Shown one piece after another: positions 34,817-45,801 of a stretch of 64,000 bases of DNA (position 1 is the first letter of the stretch; every line of letters starts with the position of its first letter). A program made the translations under genes and the position numbers. Source of the stretch: Pseudoalteromonas marina (GTDB taxonomy: Bacteria; Pseudomonadota; Gammaproteobacteria; Enterobacterales; Alteromonadaceae); NCBI RefSeq assembly GCF_000238335.3, contig NZ_AHCB03000005.1:186001-250000 (forward strand), given 5' to 3'. The notes under the pieces were generated by a model, which worked only from the letters and a program-made list of their open reading frames with translations, was not told the DNA's origin and did not search any database.

Positions 34817-34857
34817 AACTGACAACTGACAACTGACAACTGACAACTGACAACTGA
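34817..34857. repeat. Heptamer tandem array H6 (AACTGAC x5.9)
   Basis: Nearly six perfect copies of AACTGAC, a rotation of CTGACAA. The array ends 4 bases before the stop codon of the TonB receptor gene. Confidence 0.96.
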
Positions 34858-34861
34858 GAAC

Positions 34862-36961
34862 TTACAGCTCTAACGTAAACGTTATACCCGCTACTCTTGG
34901 CTCACCTAATTGTGTGTAGGTATGCGTTTCGTAGCCATCAAGTGGGTCGTTACCGAACTCAAAACCACGCGTCGGCACAGCTTCATCAAACACATTGCGT
35001 GCCCATGCACGAACTGACCACATGTCAGCGTCGTAACCAAAGCTTAAGTTAACTAAGTTGCTGTTAGGCGCTTTTGAGTTATGGCTGTCTGAGAAGTAGT
35101 AATCGTCTTTCCCTTCAATACCAACCATGGCATAGAAAGCATTGGTAAAATTATAGCGTGCAGTAAATGCATATTGGTACTTAGGCGATTGGGCTTGTTC
35201 ACGGCCATCTTGGTTTAAACCAGATTGCGTTACAAAGTTATCTATTTCTGTGTCTAAGTAACCAGCGCTACCGGTTAATAATAGGTTGTCGGTGAGTCGG
35301 TAGTTACCTTCAATTTCAAGGCCGTAGTTACTACCAGAGCTTGCGTTATCAACGTAGCCTGTAAACTGCTGGCCTTCAACTTGCCATGCTTTTAACTGTA
35401 TGTCGTCGCGGTGCATATAAAATGCCGCAAGGCGAAGTGTTAAAGCATCATCGAGTGATGATCCTTTAACTCCAAACTCACCGCTCCATAAGTATTCAGG
35501 GTCGAAGCTGGTGTGCTGTTGAAAAAAGTTAGCGTCTAGGTTTAGGCCTTCATCTTTTGCTTTTGCAAGCGCTTCAGAGTTAATACCACCGGCTTTGTAA
35601 CCACGCGTAATACTTGCGTAGATCATAGTGCGATCTATTACTTGATACTCAAGCGCAACTTTACCACCGAGCATAACATCGTCGGTTTCTTGTATAAAAC
35701 CGTTACTGTCGGTGTAATCACCTTGGTATTGCTCAACACGTAGGCCTGTTATTAAGGTGGTTTTTGGGCCAATAGGGGTTGCTACTTGGCCATACAATGC
35801 AATATTGCTGGTTTCATAAGTAGAGGCAAATGGGCTTGCAAGCCACGTGTATTGGCGCTCTAAATCAACATCGCGGTTTTGATAATAAAGACCCGCAACC
35901 CAGTTACCAGTTTTATCGTTAAACTGTAAGTTAGCTGATTGATCATCGCGATCGCGATTGTAAATATCAGTAGAGCTATAACCCCAAGGGTGTAAGCCTG
36001 CAGCACAAAGTTGCGGCTCGTTAATATCATTACAAACCCAGTCTTCATCGTAGCTATAGAGTAACTCGCTATCGATTGCTGAAACATTAAGGCTTACATC
36101 AAATTTATCGAAACCCGTGTAAGTGTTAGCAATACCTACCGCGTAACTTTTTTGGTTATCTTGACCTGGTTCATCCGCAACGCTGTCGCGGCTATTGTCG
36201 AGCGTAAAGGCATCGTAACCATTGTTTATATCAATATAATGAAAATTTAACTCAGTGTTTAGGTTTTCAGTAAGCTGAGAGTTTAATTTGAAGCGTGCAA
36301 CTTGCTCGTCTTGATTTTGTGTTGACTCGTTCAGGTATAAGTTGTCTACGTAGCCGTCAGATTTTCTGCGAAAGTAACTAACACGAGCCGTTGTATCGTC
36401 GGTCAAACCAGTACTTGCTGCAAGGCCTGCTTCATGGCTGTTGTATGTGCCAGCACCAAAGTGCAGTTTTAAACTCGGATCGCTAGTTGCTTTAGCTGAT
36501 TGCATTTGGATCATACCGGCCATGCCGTCTGCACCAAAGCGTGTTCCTTGAGGTCCACGGTAAATTTCTACTTGGTTAATATCAAATAATAATGAACTGC
36601 CACCAAGGCCAGAGTAGTTAATGCCATCAATAACTAAACCAACCGAAGGGTTAATAGGATCAACAAATTGTGAGCGTAAACCCACGCCACGAATTTGTAT
36701 AAAACGCCCACGAGACGCACCCGCAGTGAAGTTTACGTTAGCGGCACTGCCTAATATTTCGTCTAAGTAACTTGCACCACGTAGGCTTATTTCTTCTTCA
36801 CTGAGTAAACTTGCACTGGCACTTAAAGTTTGAATAGTTTCTCGTTGAAAGTCACCGGTGACCACTATTTTTTCTATGTCGCTATCATCAGCATTAGCTG
36901 AAAAAGGGGCACTCATTAGCGGCAAAAGTGCGGCAGTGATTAAAGACAAACGTAAGTTCAT
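34862..36961 (-). CDS. TonB-dependent outer-membrane receptor
   Basis: This protein of about 699 residues has a signal peptide (MNLRLSLITAALLPLMSAPFSANA), a TonB box-like IEKIVVTG, a plug domain with RFIQIRGVGLRSQFVDP and a 22-strand-type barrel ending in GEPRVAGITFTLEL. The substrate cannot be told; siderophores, haem, metals or polysaccharide breakdown products are all possible. The ATG at 36961 is used here and 36979 is an alternative six codons longer. A near-perfect 16-base palindrome lies upstream at 37061-37076. The gene is divergent from the thioesterase. Confidence 0.9.
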   Translation of the reverse strand: MNLRLSLITAALLPLMSAPFSANADDSDIEKIVVTGDFQRETIQTLSASASLLSEEEISLRGASYLDEILGSAANVNFTAGASRGRFIQIRGVGLRSQFVDPINPSVGLVIDGINYSGLGGSSLLFDINQVEIYRGPQGTRFGADGMAGMIQMQSAKATSDPSLKLHFGAGTYNSHEAGLAASTGLTDDTTARVSYFRRKSDGYVDNLYLNESTQNQDEQVARFKLNSQLTENLNTELNFHYIDINNGYDAFTLDNSRDSVADEPGQDNQKSYAVGIANTYTGFDKFDVSLNVSAIDSELLYSYDEDWVCNDINEPQLCAAGLHPWGYSSTDIYNRDRDDQSANLQFNDKTGNWVAGLYYQNRDVDLERQYTWLASPFASTYETSNIALYGQVATPIGPKTTLITGLRVEQYQGDYTDSNGFIQETDDVMLGGKVALEYQVIDRTMIYASITRGYKAGGINSEALAKAKDEGLNLDANFFQQHTSFDPEYLWSGEFGVKGSSLDDALTLRLAAFYMHRDDIQLKAWQVEGQQFTGYVDNASSGSNYGLEIEGNYRLTDNLLLTGSAGYLDTEIDNFVTQSGLNQDGREQAQSPKYQYAFTARYNFTNAFYAMVGIEGKDDYYFSDSHNSKAPNSNLVNLSFGYDADMWSVRAWARNVFDEAVPTRGFEFGNDPLDGYETHTYTQLGEPRVAGITFTLEL

Positions 36962-37060
36962 TTTGTTACTTAACTCCATTTTAGGGGCTTATGCTGGGGT
37001 CTGTTGACCTTTTAGTATTAATCTTAAAAGACAAACTGACCCTAGTAATTATTTTTATAC

Positions 37061-37076
37061 CTGTGTTATAACGCAG
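37061..37076. promoter_or_regulatory. Near-perfect palindrome, candidate operator
   Basis: CTGTGTTATAACGCAG differs from its own reverse complement at a single base pair. It sits in the divergent gap between the TonB receptor and the thioesterase genes. The GTTATAAC core is reminiscent of Zur-type sites but shorter; the regulator is unknown. Confidence 0.4.
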
Positions 37077-37108
37077 CGATTATACGTAAAAAAACTAGGA
37101 TTACTAAT

Positions 37109-37513
37109 ATGACTTTTAAAGTTGATTTTAAAGTACGTCATTACGAATGCGATTTACAAGGGATCGTTAATAACAGTGTTTATTTTAATTATTTAGAACA
37201 TGCTCGCCATGAATTCCTATTTGCAAACGGGGTTGACTTTGCATTACTTGCTAAGCAAAAGGTTAATTTAGTTGTGATTCGTAGTGAAGTTGATTACAAG
37301 CACTCATTGGTGCCAGAAGATGAGTTTTATGTGTCTGTAAAGCCCGTTCGTCTAAGTCGTTTAAAGTTTGCGTTTGAGCAAACTATTGTACGTAAACACG
37401 ACCAGCAAGTGATGCTTAAAGCAAAAGTAATAGGTACTGCCGTTAACGAAAAAGGGCGTCCTTTTTTACCACCCGAAATGCAAACCCTATTCAACAATAA
37501 TGATTTAAGCTAA
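37109..37513 (+). CDS. Acyl-CoA thioesterase, hot-dog fold (YbgC/4HBT-like)
   Basis: This 134-residue protein has the 4HBT pattern HYECDLQGIVNNSVYFNYLEHAR near the start, with the conserved acidic residue in ECD. It should hydrolyse acyl-CoA thioesters in the cytosol; the specific substrate is unknown. No tol-pal genes are adjacent, unlike classical ybgC. It is divergent from the TonB receptor gene. Confidence 0.88.
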   Translation: MTFKVDFKVRHYECDLQGIVNNSVYFNYLEHARHEFLFANGVDFALLAKQKVNLVVIRSEVDYKHSLVPEDEFYVSVKPVRLSRLKFAFEQTIVRKHDQQVMLKAKVIGTAVNEKGRPFLPPEMQTLFNNNDLS

Positions 37514-37634
37514 CTCATATTCTATAAATAACGTTTTATGAACAAAAAATTACATTTAAAACATGCAAATTTAACGGATAAATCGCATAAATATTGTTAT
37601 TATGACATTAATTAGACAATGAGTTAGTAGCAGT

Positions 37635-38033
37635 ATGAAATTAGCAGCAATACCGATGCTTGTAATCGGTTTATGTGTTGGTTGCGCATCAACAGGGACC
37701 GTTACCAGTGAGCAGCTAAAGTACACACAATGGCAATTATCTACAATTGATGATTTAGCCTTAGAGGAGCAATATACGGCCTCCGTTAGCTTTATAGAAG
37801 CGCTTCAAGTAAATGGATTTGCAGGATGTAACCGATTTTTTGGTGAGGGTGAACTTAACGAAAGTAGCCTTAGTGTGCAAAAAGTTGGAATGACCCGAAA
37901 ATCTTGCGGCGAAAAAACAGATAAGTTTGAACAGCAGTTTTTAAAAACGTTAAAGCAAGGTGCAACGCTTAGCATGCAAGGTCAAAAATTAGTTATGCAA
38001 GGCGAGCAAAAGTTTGTATTTGTTGCTAAATAA
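37635..38033 (+). CDS. META-domain lipoprotein
   Basis: This 132-residue protein has a lipoprotein signal (VIGLCVGC, Cys about 17) followed by a META (HslJ-like) domain: YTQWQLSTIDDL, VNGFAGCNRFFGE, and the C-terminal QGQKLVMQGEQKFVFV. HslJ-type proteins are outer-membrane lipoproteins linked to stress and novobiocin resistance in Escherichia coli; the role here is inferred. A terminator follows. Confidence 0.87.
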   Translation: MKLAAIPMLVIGLCVGCASTGTVTSEQLKYTQWQLSTIDDLALEEQYTASVSFIEALQVNGFAGCNRFFGEGELNESSLSVQKVGMTRKSCGEKTDKFEQQFLKTLKQGATLSMQGQKLVMQGEQKFVFVAK

Positions 38034-38045
38034 ATTTTAGAGTTT

Positions 38046-38074
38046 TAAAAAATGACCCCTTGCGGGTCTTTTTT
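38046..38074 (+). terminator. Terminator after the META lipoprotein gene
   Basis: GACCC pairs with GGGTC around a CTTGC loop, followed by an eight-T tract that includes the stem end. Confidence 0.88.
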
Positions 38075-38138
38075 AACTGGCGTACACTCAACGCAGATTT
38101 AATAAGATTGTTTATTAAATCAACGAACAATTTATATA

Positions 38139-38231
38139 CTTGTCGGAGTGCCTAAGTATGTTGCTTAGGCTGAGATCGCGAAAGCGGGATCCGTGAACCT
38201 GATCAGGTTAATACCTGCGTAGGGAACAAGC
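38139..38231 (+). promoter_or_regulatory. TPP riboswitch (THI element)
   Basis: All conserved blocks of the thiamine pyrophosphate aptamer are present in order: TCGGAGTGCC, GGCTGAGATC, GGGATCCGTGAACCTGATC, and AATACCTGCGTAGGGAACAAG. The closing P1 stem is CTTGT (38139-38143) with ACAAG (38226-38230). It controls the thiC operon starting at 38387. The downstream terminator loop contains GCTTGT, complementary to the 3' side of P1 plus one base (ACAAGC 38226-38231), giving a simple antiterminator switch. Confidence 0.97.
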
Positions 38232-38243
38232 TGCCTAAAACGG

Positions 38244-38264
38244 GACGCTTGTGCGTCTTTTTTT
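38244..38264 (+). terminator. Riboswitch expression-platform terminator
   Basis: GACGC (38244-38248) pairs with GCGTC (38253-38257) around a TTGT loop, followed by seven T residues. When P1 of the riboswitch is open, ACAAGC at 38226-38231 can pair with GCTTGT (38247-38252) and prevent this hairpin. The rest of the leader to 38386 shows no gene. Confidence 0.85.
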
Positions 38265-38383
38265 ATGCGTGCAATAAAGCGATACCCATTTTTATAGGCT
38301 GCAAAGTGGCATGAAGCTACTTTACGATCTTTCTCTATTCCTTTTGGAATATCTGACAAGACAACCCTTTAGTTATGAGGTAA

Positions 38384-40339
<1,956 letters not shown>

Positions 40340-40444
40340 CTCGACCTTAGGCTGCGGATATCTATCTACGTGCAATGAGGTGGCTACCTTAGCACAAGAT
40401 TGCATGTAGTTTGTGACTCGCGGCCAGCCAATGAAGGATTTTTT

Positions 40445-41452
40445 ATGCAGTACCATATTGCCATTGTTGGATTTGGTTTAGCAGGAAGGCTTGCTGCACT
40501 TGAGCTAAGTAAGCAGCACAATGTGAGTGTGTTTGAGGCCGATGATGAACATACTCTCAATAGCGCAGGCAAAGTTGCAGCAGCTATGCTTGCGCCATTG
40601 GCTGAGTCGGTATTGTGTGAAGCCGATTTAGCGCAAATGGGGTTGGATTCGATTAATCGCTGGCCACAAATAATAGAAGAGCTTGAACACGATGTGTTTT
40701 TTCAGCAGCAAGGCACATTAGTGGTTGCACATCAGCAAGATAAAGGCGACCTGCAAAGCTTTACCCAGCGAATAAAACCACTAGCTGGGCACAATGCTGA
40801 GGCTTTAAATGCTCAGAAAATAGCGCAGTTAGAGCCAGAACTTGCGAATCGTTTTAGCCAAGGTGTGTTTTTACCCTGTGAAGGGCAAATAGATAACCAG
40901 GCCTTTTATAAGGCAAGCTACAGCATGCTTAACAGGCGAAAAGTAAAGTTTGTGTTTAATCAGCGGGTAACTATTAAAAATGGTGAAATTAATAATCGCC
41001 CGTTTGATTTTATTATTGATTGCAGAGGGCTGGGCGCAAAAAAGGAGCAACTGCTTCGTGGTGTAAGAGGTGAAGTTGCGCGACTTTATGCACCAGAAGT
41101 TAATTTAACGCGCCCAGTGCGATTAATGCATCCGCGGTATCCTATTTATATTGCACCAAAACCTAATAATGAATATGTCATTGGTGCAACTGAAATTGAA
41201 TCGCAAGACAGCGGCCCAGCCACTGTACGTTCAACACTAGAGTTATTGTCGGCAGCTTACACTGTGCATAGTGGGTTTGCAGAAGGGCGTTTATTAGGGG
41301 TTCAAACAGGGCTTCGCCCTGCGTTTAGTGACAACAGACCGCAAGTAAAAAAATCAGGAAATGTTATTAGCATTAATGGCTTATATCGTCATGGCTATAT
41401 GTTAGCCCCTGTTCTTGTTGCACAAGCGCTATCGTACATAGGTGAGTATTAA
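40445..41452 (+). CDS. thiO: Glycine oxidase ThiO
   Basis: This 335-residue FAD-dependent amine oxidase has the dinucleotide motif IVGFGLAGRLAAL at the N-terminus and GLYRHGYMLAPVL at the C-terminus. It oxidises glycine to the iminoacetate used by ThiG, replacing the radical enzyme ThiH, which is absent here. ATG 40445 follows GAAGGA; the longer frame to 40400 is less supported. It is directly followed by thiS. Confidence 0.9.
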   Translation: MQYHIAIVGFGLAGRLAALELSKQHNVSVFEADDEHTLNSAGKVAAAMLAPLAESVLCEADLAQMGLDSINRWPQIIEELEHDVFFQQQGTLVVAHQQDKGDLQSFTQRIKPLAGHNAEALNAQKIAQLEPELANRFSQGVFLPCEGQIDNQAFYKASYSMLNRRKVKFVFNQRVTIKNGEINNRPFDFIIDCRGLGAKKEQLLRGVRGEVARLYAPEVNLTRPVRLMHPRYPIYIAPKPNNEYVIGATEIESQDSGPATVRSTLELLSAAYTVHSGFAEGRLLGVQTGLRPAFSDNRPQVKKSGNVISINGLYRHGYMLAPVLVAQALSYIGEY

Positions 41453-41647
41453 ATGAAGATTACGTTAAACGGTGAGCTTTTAGATTTAACCTCTCATGCG
41501 TTACTTGAGATATTAAAAGAGTATGGAGCAATTGCCCCTTATGCGGTGGCTGTTAATGGCGTATTTATACCAAAAAGTCAGCATAACGGTTTTATTATAA
41601 ATGAAGGGGATAGCATTGAATTGTTATCGCCCATTCAAGGTGGGTAG
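41453..41647 (+). CDS. thiS: Sulfur carrier protein ThiS
   Basis: A 64-residue ubiquitin-like protein ending in the required Gly-Gly (LLSPIQGG), which ThiF adenylates and which carries sulfur for thiazole formation. It begins on the base after the thiO stop codon. Confidence 0.96.
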   Translation: MKITLNGELLDLTSHALLEILKEYGAIAPYAVAVNGVFIPKSQHNGFIINEGDSIELLSPIQGG

Positions 41648-41650
41648 CGC

Positions 41651-42442
41651 ATGCAAGTAAAAGACACGCTAAATATTTATGGTGAAGCAATTAATAGCCG
41701 ATTATTAATTGGCACCGCTTTGTATCCATCGCCAGATATTATGACGCAATCAATTGAAGCGTCCGGTGCGGGGGTTGTCACGGTATCACTAAGGCGCCAG
41801 CAAAGTGCAGAAGCAGGTGATGACTTTTGGCAATTGATAAAAAATACGGGTTTAAAAATATTACCCAATACGGCTGGGTGTCACAGCGTAAAAGAAGCGG
41901 TAACCCTTGCTCAAATGTGTCGTGAAGTATTTGCTACCGATTGGATTAAGCTTGAGCTGATAGGTGATGACTATAACTTGCAACCGGATCCATTTGCTTT
42001 GCTTGAAGCCACAGAAATACTAATTAACGATGGGTTTAAAGTACTGCCTTATTGCACCGATGATTTAGTGCTTTGTCAGCGTTTAAATGACCTAGGATGC
42101 GAAGTGCTTATGCCATGGGGGGCACCAATAGGTACAGGAAAAGGCTTGTTAAATAGTTACAATTTAAAAACGATTCGTGAGCGCTTACCAAATACAACAC
42201 TTATTGTGGATGCAGGGTTAGGTCTACCGTCGCATGCCTGCCAAGCGCTTGAATTAGGGTATGATGCTGTATTATTAAATTCAGCCATTGCTGGGGCGGG
42301 TTGCCCAATAACTATGAGCCGTGCATTTAAGGCGGCGGTTGAGGCAGGGCGTTTTGCGTATAGCGCTAAAGCAATGCCTGAAAAAGACCTCGCAGCACCC
42401 TCAACACCTACAATGGGCATGCCGTTTTGGCATCAGCAGTAA
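41651..42442 (+). CDS. thiG: Thiazole synthase ThiG
   Basis: This 263-residue TIM-barrel enzyme has [11 protein letters not shown], the Schiff-base lysine region [10 protein letters not shown], and [19 protein letters not shown]. It forms thiazole phosphate from DXP, ThiS thiocarboxylate and dehydroglycine. It lies 3 bases after thiS. Confidence 0.97.
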   Translation: MQVKDTLNIYGEAINSRLLIGTALYPSPDIMTQSIEASGAGVVTVSLRRQQSAEAGDDFWQLIKNTGLKILPNTAGCHSVKEAVTLAQMCREVFATDWIKLELIGDDYNLQPDPFALLEATEILINDGFKVLPYCTDDLVLCQRLNDLGCEVLMPWGAPIGTGKGLLNSYNLKTIRERLPNTTLIVDAGLGLPSHACQALELGYDAVLLNSAIAGAGCPITMSRAFKAAVEAGRFAYSAKAMPEKDLAAPSTPTMGMPFWHQQ

Positions 42443-42455
42443 GGAAATAAAATAT

Positions 42456-43982
42456 ATGAATAACGTAGTGTGGACAATTGCCGGATCTGATTCTGGCGGT
42501 GGCGCAGGTATTCAAGCCGATATAAAGGCGATGCAAAGTTTTGGTGTACATGGCTGTACCGCAATTACCGCGCTCACGGCGCAAAATAGTTTAGGTGTAG
42601 AAGCTATTAATGCGGTGTCTACCGATATTATTGAATCACAGCTTTTGGCACTTGAAAAAGACATGAAGGCCAAAGTAATTAAAATTGGCATGTTAGCAAA
42701 TGTGCAGCAAATTCAATTAATCAGTGAACACATAAGCCACTACAAAGCTAAATGGCCAGTTCCACCAGTGATTGTTTACGACCCCGTTGCTATTGCCTCA
42801 AGCGGTGATGTATTAACCGAAGAAGATACCGTAAGCGCTATTAAAGAGTGCTTATTGCCGCTGGTGGATGTGATAACACCTAACACGCACGAGACTCAAT
42901 TATTAACCGGCGTATATTTAATTGGCCCAAGCGCCGTTAAAGACGCTGCAAATAAACTGCTAAGTTGGGGAGCAAAGTCAGTGGTTATTAAAGGTGGGCA
43001 TTGGGATTTCCCTAGTGGTTACTGTATTGATTACTGCATACAAAATAATGAAGAATATTGGCTAGGTAATAAAAAAATTCAAACCCCACACAACCATGGT
43101 ACGGGGTGCAGTATGGCGTCGGTTATTGCAGCGTGTTTAGCAAAAGATTACCCACTAAAAGATGCCTTTATTTTAGCCAAAGCTTATATAAACCAAGGTT
43201 TAAAGCAGTCGGTTAGATACGGTGAAGGAATAGGGCCTGTAGCGCAAACATCATTTCCTACACATTTAGATGACTATCCTCAAGTTATAGAGCCAGGTAG
43301 CTGGCTTGGTGATGAACTTGATTTTGATGTTCCGCTTGAGTTTAATATGGCCGCTGATTTTGCACCCTGTGAAAGTAAACAATTAGGCTTGTACGCGGTT
43401 GTTGATAGTATTGACTGGCTAGAAAAGTGCTTACAGCAAGGGATCAAAACAGCGCAATTACGTGTTAAAAATAAAACGGATACTGAGCTTGATGAACTCA
43501 TAAAACAGGCTGTTGAATTGGGTAATAAGTACCGCGCGCATGTATTTATAAATGACTACTGGCAGTTAGCAATAAAGCACGGTGCTTATGGCGTGCATTT
43601 AGGCCAAGAAGACTTAGACATTGCTAATTTAGCCGCCATTAAAGAGGCGGGTTTAAGGCTTGGGCTTTCGACTCATGGCTTTTACGAAATGCTGCGTGCG
43701 CATAACTACCGACCAAGTTATATGGCATTTGGCGCTATTTATCCTACCACGACCAAAGATATGATAGGGCAAATACAAGGGCTCGATAAACTTAAAAAGT
43801 GTGTGCCATTAATGCAAAGTTACCCAACGGTTGCCATTGGCGGAATTGATTTAACCCGCGCAAATGAAGTTGCTAATACGGGCGTCGGTAGTGTTGCGGT
43901 AGTAAGGGCCATTAGTGAAGCGGATGACTATATTGCAGCTATTAGCTCGCTACAAAGCGCTATAAACCAGCCAAATGGATAA
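42456..43982 (+). CDS. thiDE: ThiD-ThiE fusion: HMP/HMP-P kinase and thiamine-phosphate synthase
   Basis: This 508-residue protein joins two activities. Residues 1 to about 270 are ThiD (WTIAGSDSGGGAGIQADIKA, DPVAIASSG, HNHGTGCSMASVIAA). Residues about 320-508 are ThiE (QLRVKNKTD, VHLGQEDLD, YMAFGAIYPTTTK, VAIGGID). ThiD phosphorylates HMP-P, and ThiE couples HMP-PP with thiazole phosphate. The ATG at 42456 has AAGGAAATAAA upstream; the frame extends back to 42321 but overlaps thiG. It overlaps thiF by 8 bases. Confidence 0.94.
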   Translation: MNNVVWTIAGSDSGGGAGIQADIKAMQSFGVHGCTAITALTAQNSLGVEAINAVSTDIIESQLLALEKDMKAKVIKIGMLANVQQIQLISEHISHYKAKWPVPPVIVYDPVAIASSGDVLTEEDTVSAIKECLLPLVDVITPNTHETQLLTGVYLIGPSAVKDAANKLLSWGAKSVVIKGGHWDFPSGYCIDYCIQNNEEYWLGNKKIQTPHNHGTGCSMASVIAACLAKDYPLKDAFILAKAYINQGLKQSVRYGEGIGPVAQTSFPTHLDDYPQVIEPGSWLGDELDFDVPLEFNMAADFAPCESKQLGLYAVVDSIDWLEKCLQQGIKTAQLRVKNKTDTELDELIKQAVELGNKYRAHVFINDYWQLAIKHGAYGVHLGQEDLDIANLAAIKEAGLRLGLSTHGFYEMLRAHNYRPSYMAFGAIYPTTTKDMIGQIQGLDKLKKCVPLMQSYPTVAIGGIDLTRANEVANTGVGSVAVVRAISEADDYIAAISSLQSAINQPNG

Positions 43983-44724
43983 GCTCAGCGATAAAGAAAC
44001 CCTGCGTTATAGCCGCCACTTATTATTAAAAGAAGTGGGGCTAGAAGGGCAGTTAGCACTAAAGTCTGCCACTGTTGCTGTAGTCGGTGCAGGCGGTTTA
44101 GGCAGTCCAGCACTTTTGTATTTAGCGGCGGCAGGTATTGGAACGCTTATTTTAATAGACGATGATGCCGTTGAGCTTTCAAACCTACAGCGCCAAGTGC
44201 TTTATAAAGTTAATCATTTAGGACAAAGTAAGGTAGCGGCCGCTGGTAAAGTATTAACGAGCCTCAATAATCAAATAAATATAGTAACGCAGAGCAAAAA
44301 GCTTGATGACGAGAATTGCGCTGAGCTTTTAAGCAATGCCGATGTAGTACTTGATTGCTCAGATAATTTTACCACGCGCTATGCAGTTAACCGGTATTGC
44401 TTAGCGAATAAAACGCGTTTAATAGCTGGCGCTGCTATCGCGACAAGCGGGCAGTTAATGGGCTTTGATTTTACACAGACTCAAAGCCCTTGCTACGGCT
44501 GTATTTTTCCAAAAACGAGTGAAGCACCCGCTATTAATTGTAGTAATGCGGGGGTAATAAGCCCTTTATTAGGGATTGTTGGTTCTATGCAGGCACAACT
44601 TACGCTTAATTTTTTACTCGGGCATGTTGAGGGGAGTGCATTTATTACCTTTGATGCGCTGAGTTTAAAGCAGCAACATTTTAAAGTAGTTAAAGATTTA
44701 AACTGTAAAGAGTGTGGTGGATAA
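43975..44724 (+). CDS. thiF: ThiS adenylyltransferase ThiF
   Basis: This 249-residue E1-like enzyme has the ATP-binding GAGGLGSPALLYLAAAG, then LSNLQRQVLY, and two CxxC zinc pairs (CYGC and CKEC). It activates the C-terminus of ThiS. The close relative MoeB is an alternative, but the location at the end of the thi operon decides for ThiF. Confidence 0.93.
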   Translation: MDKLSDKETLRYSRHLLLKEVGLEGQLALKSATVAVVGAGGLGSPALLYLAAAGIGTLILIDDDAVELSNLQRQVLYKVNHLGQSKVAAAGKVLTSLNNQINIVTQSKKLDDENCAELLSNADVVLDCSDNFTTRYAVNRYCLANKTRLIAGAAIATSGQLMGFDFTQTQSPCYGCIFPKTSEAPAINCSNAGVISPLLGIVGSMQAQLTLNFLLGHVEGSAFITFDALSLKQQHFKVVKDLNCKECGG

Positions 44725-44765
44725 AATAAGAGGTAATTCGCGGGGCTAAACTTGGGATTAAGTCA

Positions 44766-44807
44766 TGAGAAGCTGCGCTTCTAACATGAGCAAGCTCTAC
44801 GTCTACT
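44766..44807. repeat. Degenerate element B half (B6)
   Basis: The stretch with ATGAGCAAGCTCTACGTCTA matches the right half of element B5 (34751-34770) and, like it, leads into a hairpin terminator and a heptamer array. Confidence 0.5.
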
Positions 44808-44810
44808 AAT

Positions 44811-44845
44811 AAAAAAGCACCGCATTTGTAATAAACGCGGTGCCT
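44811..44845. terminator. Terminator between thiF and psd
   Basis: GCACCGC (44817-44823) pairs with GCGGTGC (44837-44843). The strong T-run is on the minus strand, so it mainly terminates psd/rsgA. It is 12 bases before heptamer array H7. Confidence 0.87.
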
Positions 44846-44855
44846 TCTAATCTTT

Positions 44856-44908
44856 AACTAAAAACTAAAAACTAAAAACTAAAAACTAAAAACTAAAAAC
44901 TAAAAACT
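44856..44908. repeat. Heptamer tandem array H7 (AACTAAA x7.6)
   Basis: About 7.6 perfect copies of AACTAAA. The array runs straight into the stop codon of psd (44908-44910). The lead-in TTCTAATCTTTAACT is the same as before array H6. Confidence 0.95.
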
Positions 44909-45786
44909 TATAGCTCTTCACTTTCTTTAATTTTTGCAAACGCAGTACCTAAGCGAGTAACCACTTCTGGTAGTTGATCGTCTAGTATGTTTGCTTTATT
45001 AGCACCCCATGCAAGCACTACCGTTGAGCCTAATTTAAAGCGACCCATTTCCTCGCCTTTCTTAAGTGTGATTGCGTTTTCACCGCTGGTCGGGTAATTC
45101 CAACTAAATACATCACTACCTGCTGGTGGAGTAACAGTACCGGCCCAAACAGTTTCTATGCTAGCGACAATAGTTGCGCCTACCAATACCATAGCGAGTG
45201 GACCTATTTCCGTTTCAAAAATAGCCACTACACGCTCGTTACGCGCAAATAAGTTGGGAACATTCTGCGCTGTAAGCGGGTTTACCGAAAATAAATCACC
45301 CGGTACGTAAATCATTTTGCTTAATGTGCCATCAATAGGCATATGAATACGGTGGTAATCTTTCGGTGCTAAATAAATAGTTGCAAATTTACCACCTAAA
45401 AATGGCGTGGTGTCGTCCTCAGAGCCGCCTAATAGCGCTTGTAAACTGTAGTCGTGGCCTTTGGCTTGAATAAGCTGCCCATCAACTATGTCGCCTAGCT
45501 GGCTAATTGCACCATCTACTGGATGAATTATTGTATCAGCGTCTTCAACCATTGGACGAACGCCGTCTTTGAGTGGACGAGTAAAAAACTCGTTAAATGT
45601 TTTGTAATGAGACGGGTCTGAATATTTAGCCTCACTCATATCTATTTTATATTGCTTGATAAACAGTTTAATAAGCGTTGTTGTTAACGCACCGGCTTTT
45701 GCAGCTGCTAATTTACCCACAACGCGCGAAATAAAGTGTTTTGGCATTGCGTACTGCATTGCGATTTTAAATTTGTCTAAGCTCAC
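44908..45786 (-). CDS. psd: Phosphatidylserine decarboxylase
   Basis: This 292-residue inner-membrane enzyme makes phosphatidylethanolamine. The self-cleavage site LGST that generates the pyruvoyl group is present ([11 protein letters not shown], about residues 251-261), as are [13 protein letters not shown] and HPVDGAISQ. It follows rsgA by 15 bases on the same strand, a common pairing in gammaproteobacteria. Confidence 0.96.
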   Translation of the reverse strand: MSLDKFKIAMQYAMPKHFISRVVGKLAAAKAGALTTTLIKLFIKQYKIDMSEAKYSDPSHYKTFNEFFTRPLKDGVRPMVEDADTIIHPVDGAISQLGDIVDGQLIQAKGHDYSLQALLGGSEDDTTPFLGGKFATIYLAPKDYHRIHMPIDGTLSKMIYVPGDLFSVNPLTAQNVPNLFARNERVVAIFETEIGPLAMVLVGATIVASIETVWAGTVTPPAGSDVFSWNYPTSGENAITLKKGEEMGRFKLGSTVVLAWGANKANILDDQLPEVVTRLGTAFAKIKESEEL

Positions 45787-45801
45787 GGTATTTTTCCTTA
45801 A

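Noticed and set aside
38165..38359. Minus-strand 64-codon open frame
   Set aside because: It is antisense to the TPP riboswitch and its terminator; the sequence is fully explained by the RNA structure.
42321..42455. Upstream extension of the thiDE frame
   Set aside because: It lies inside thiG and is basic and low in similarity; the conserved protein begins at 42456 after a ribosome-binding site.
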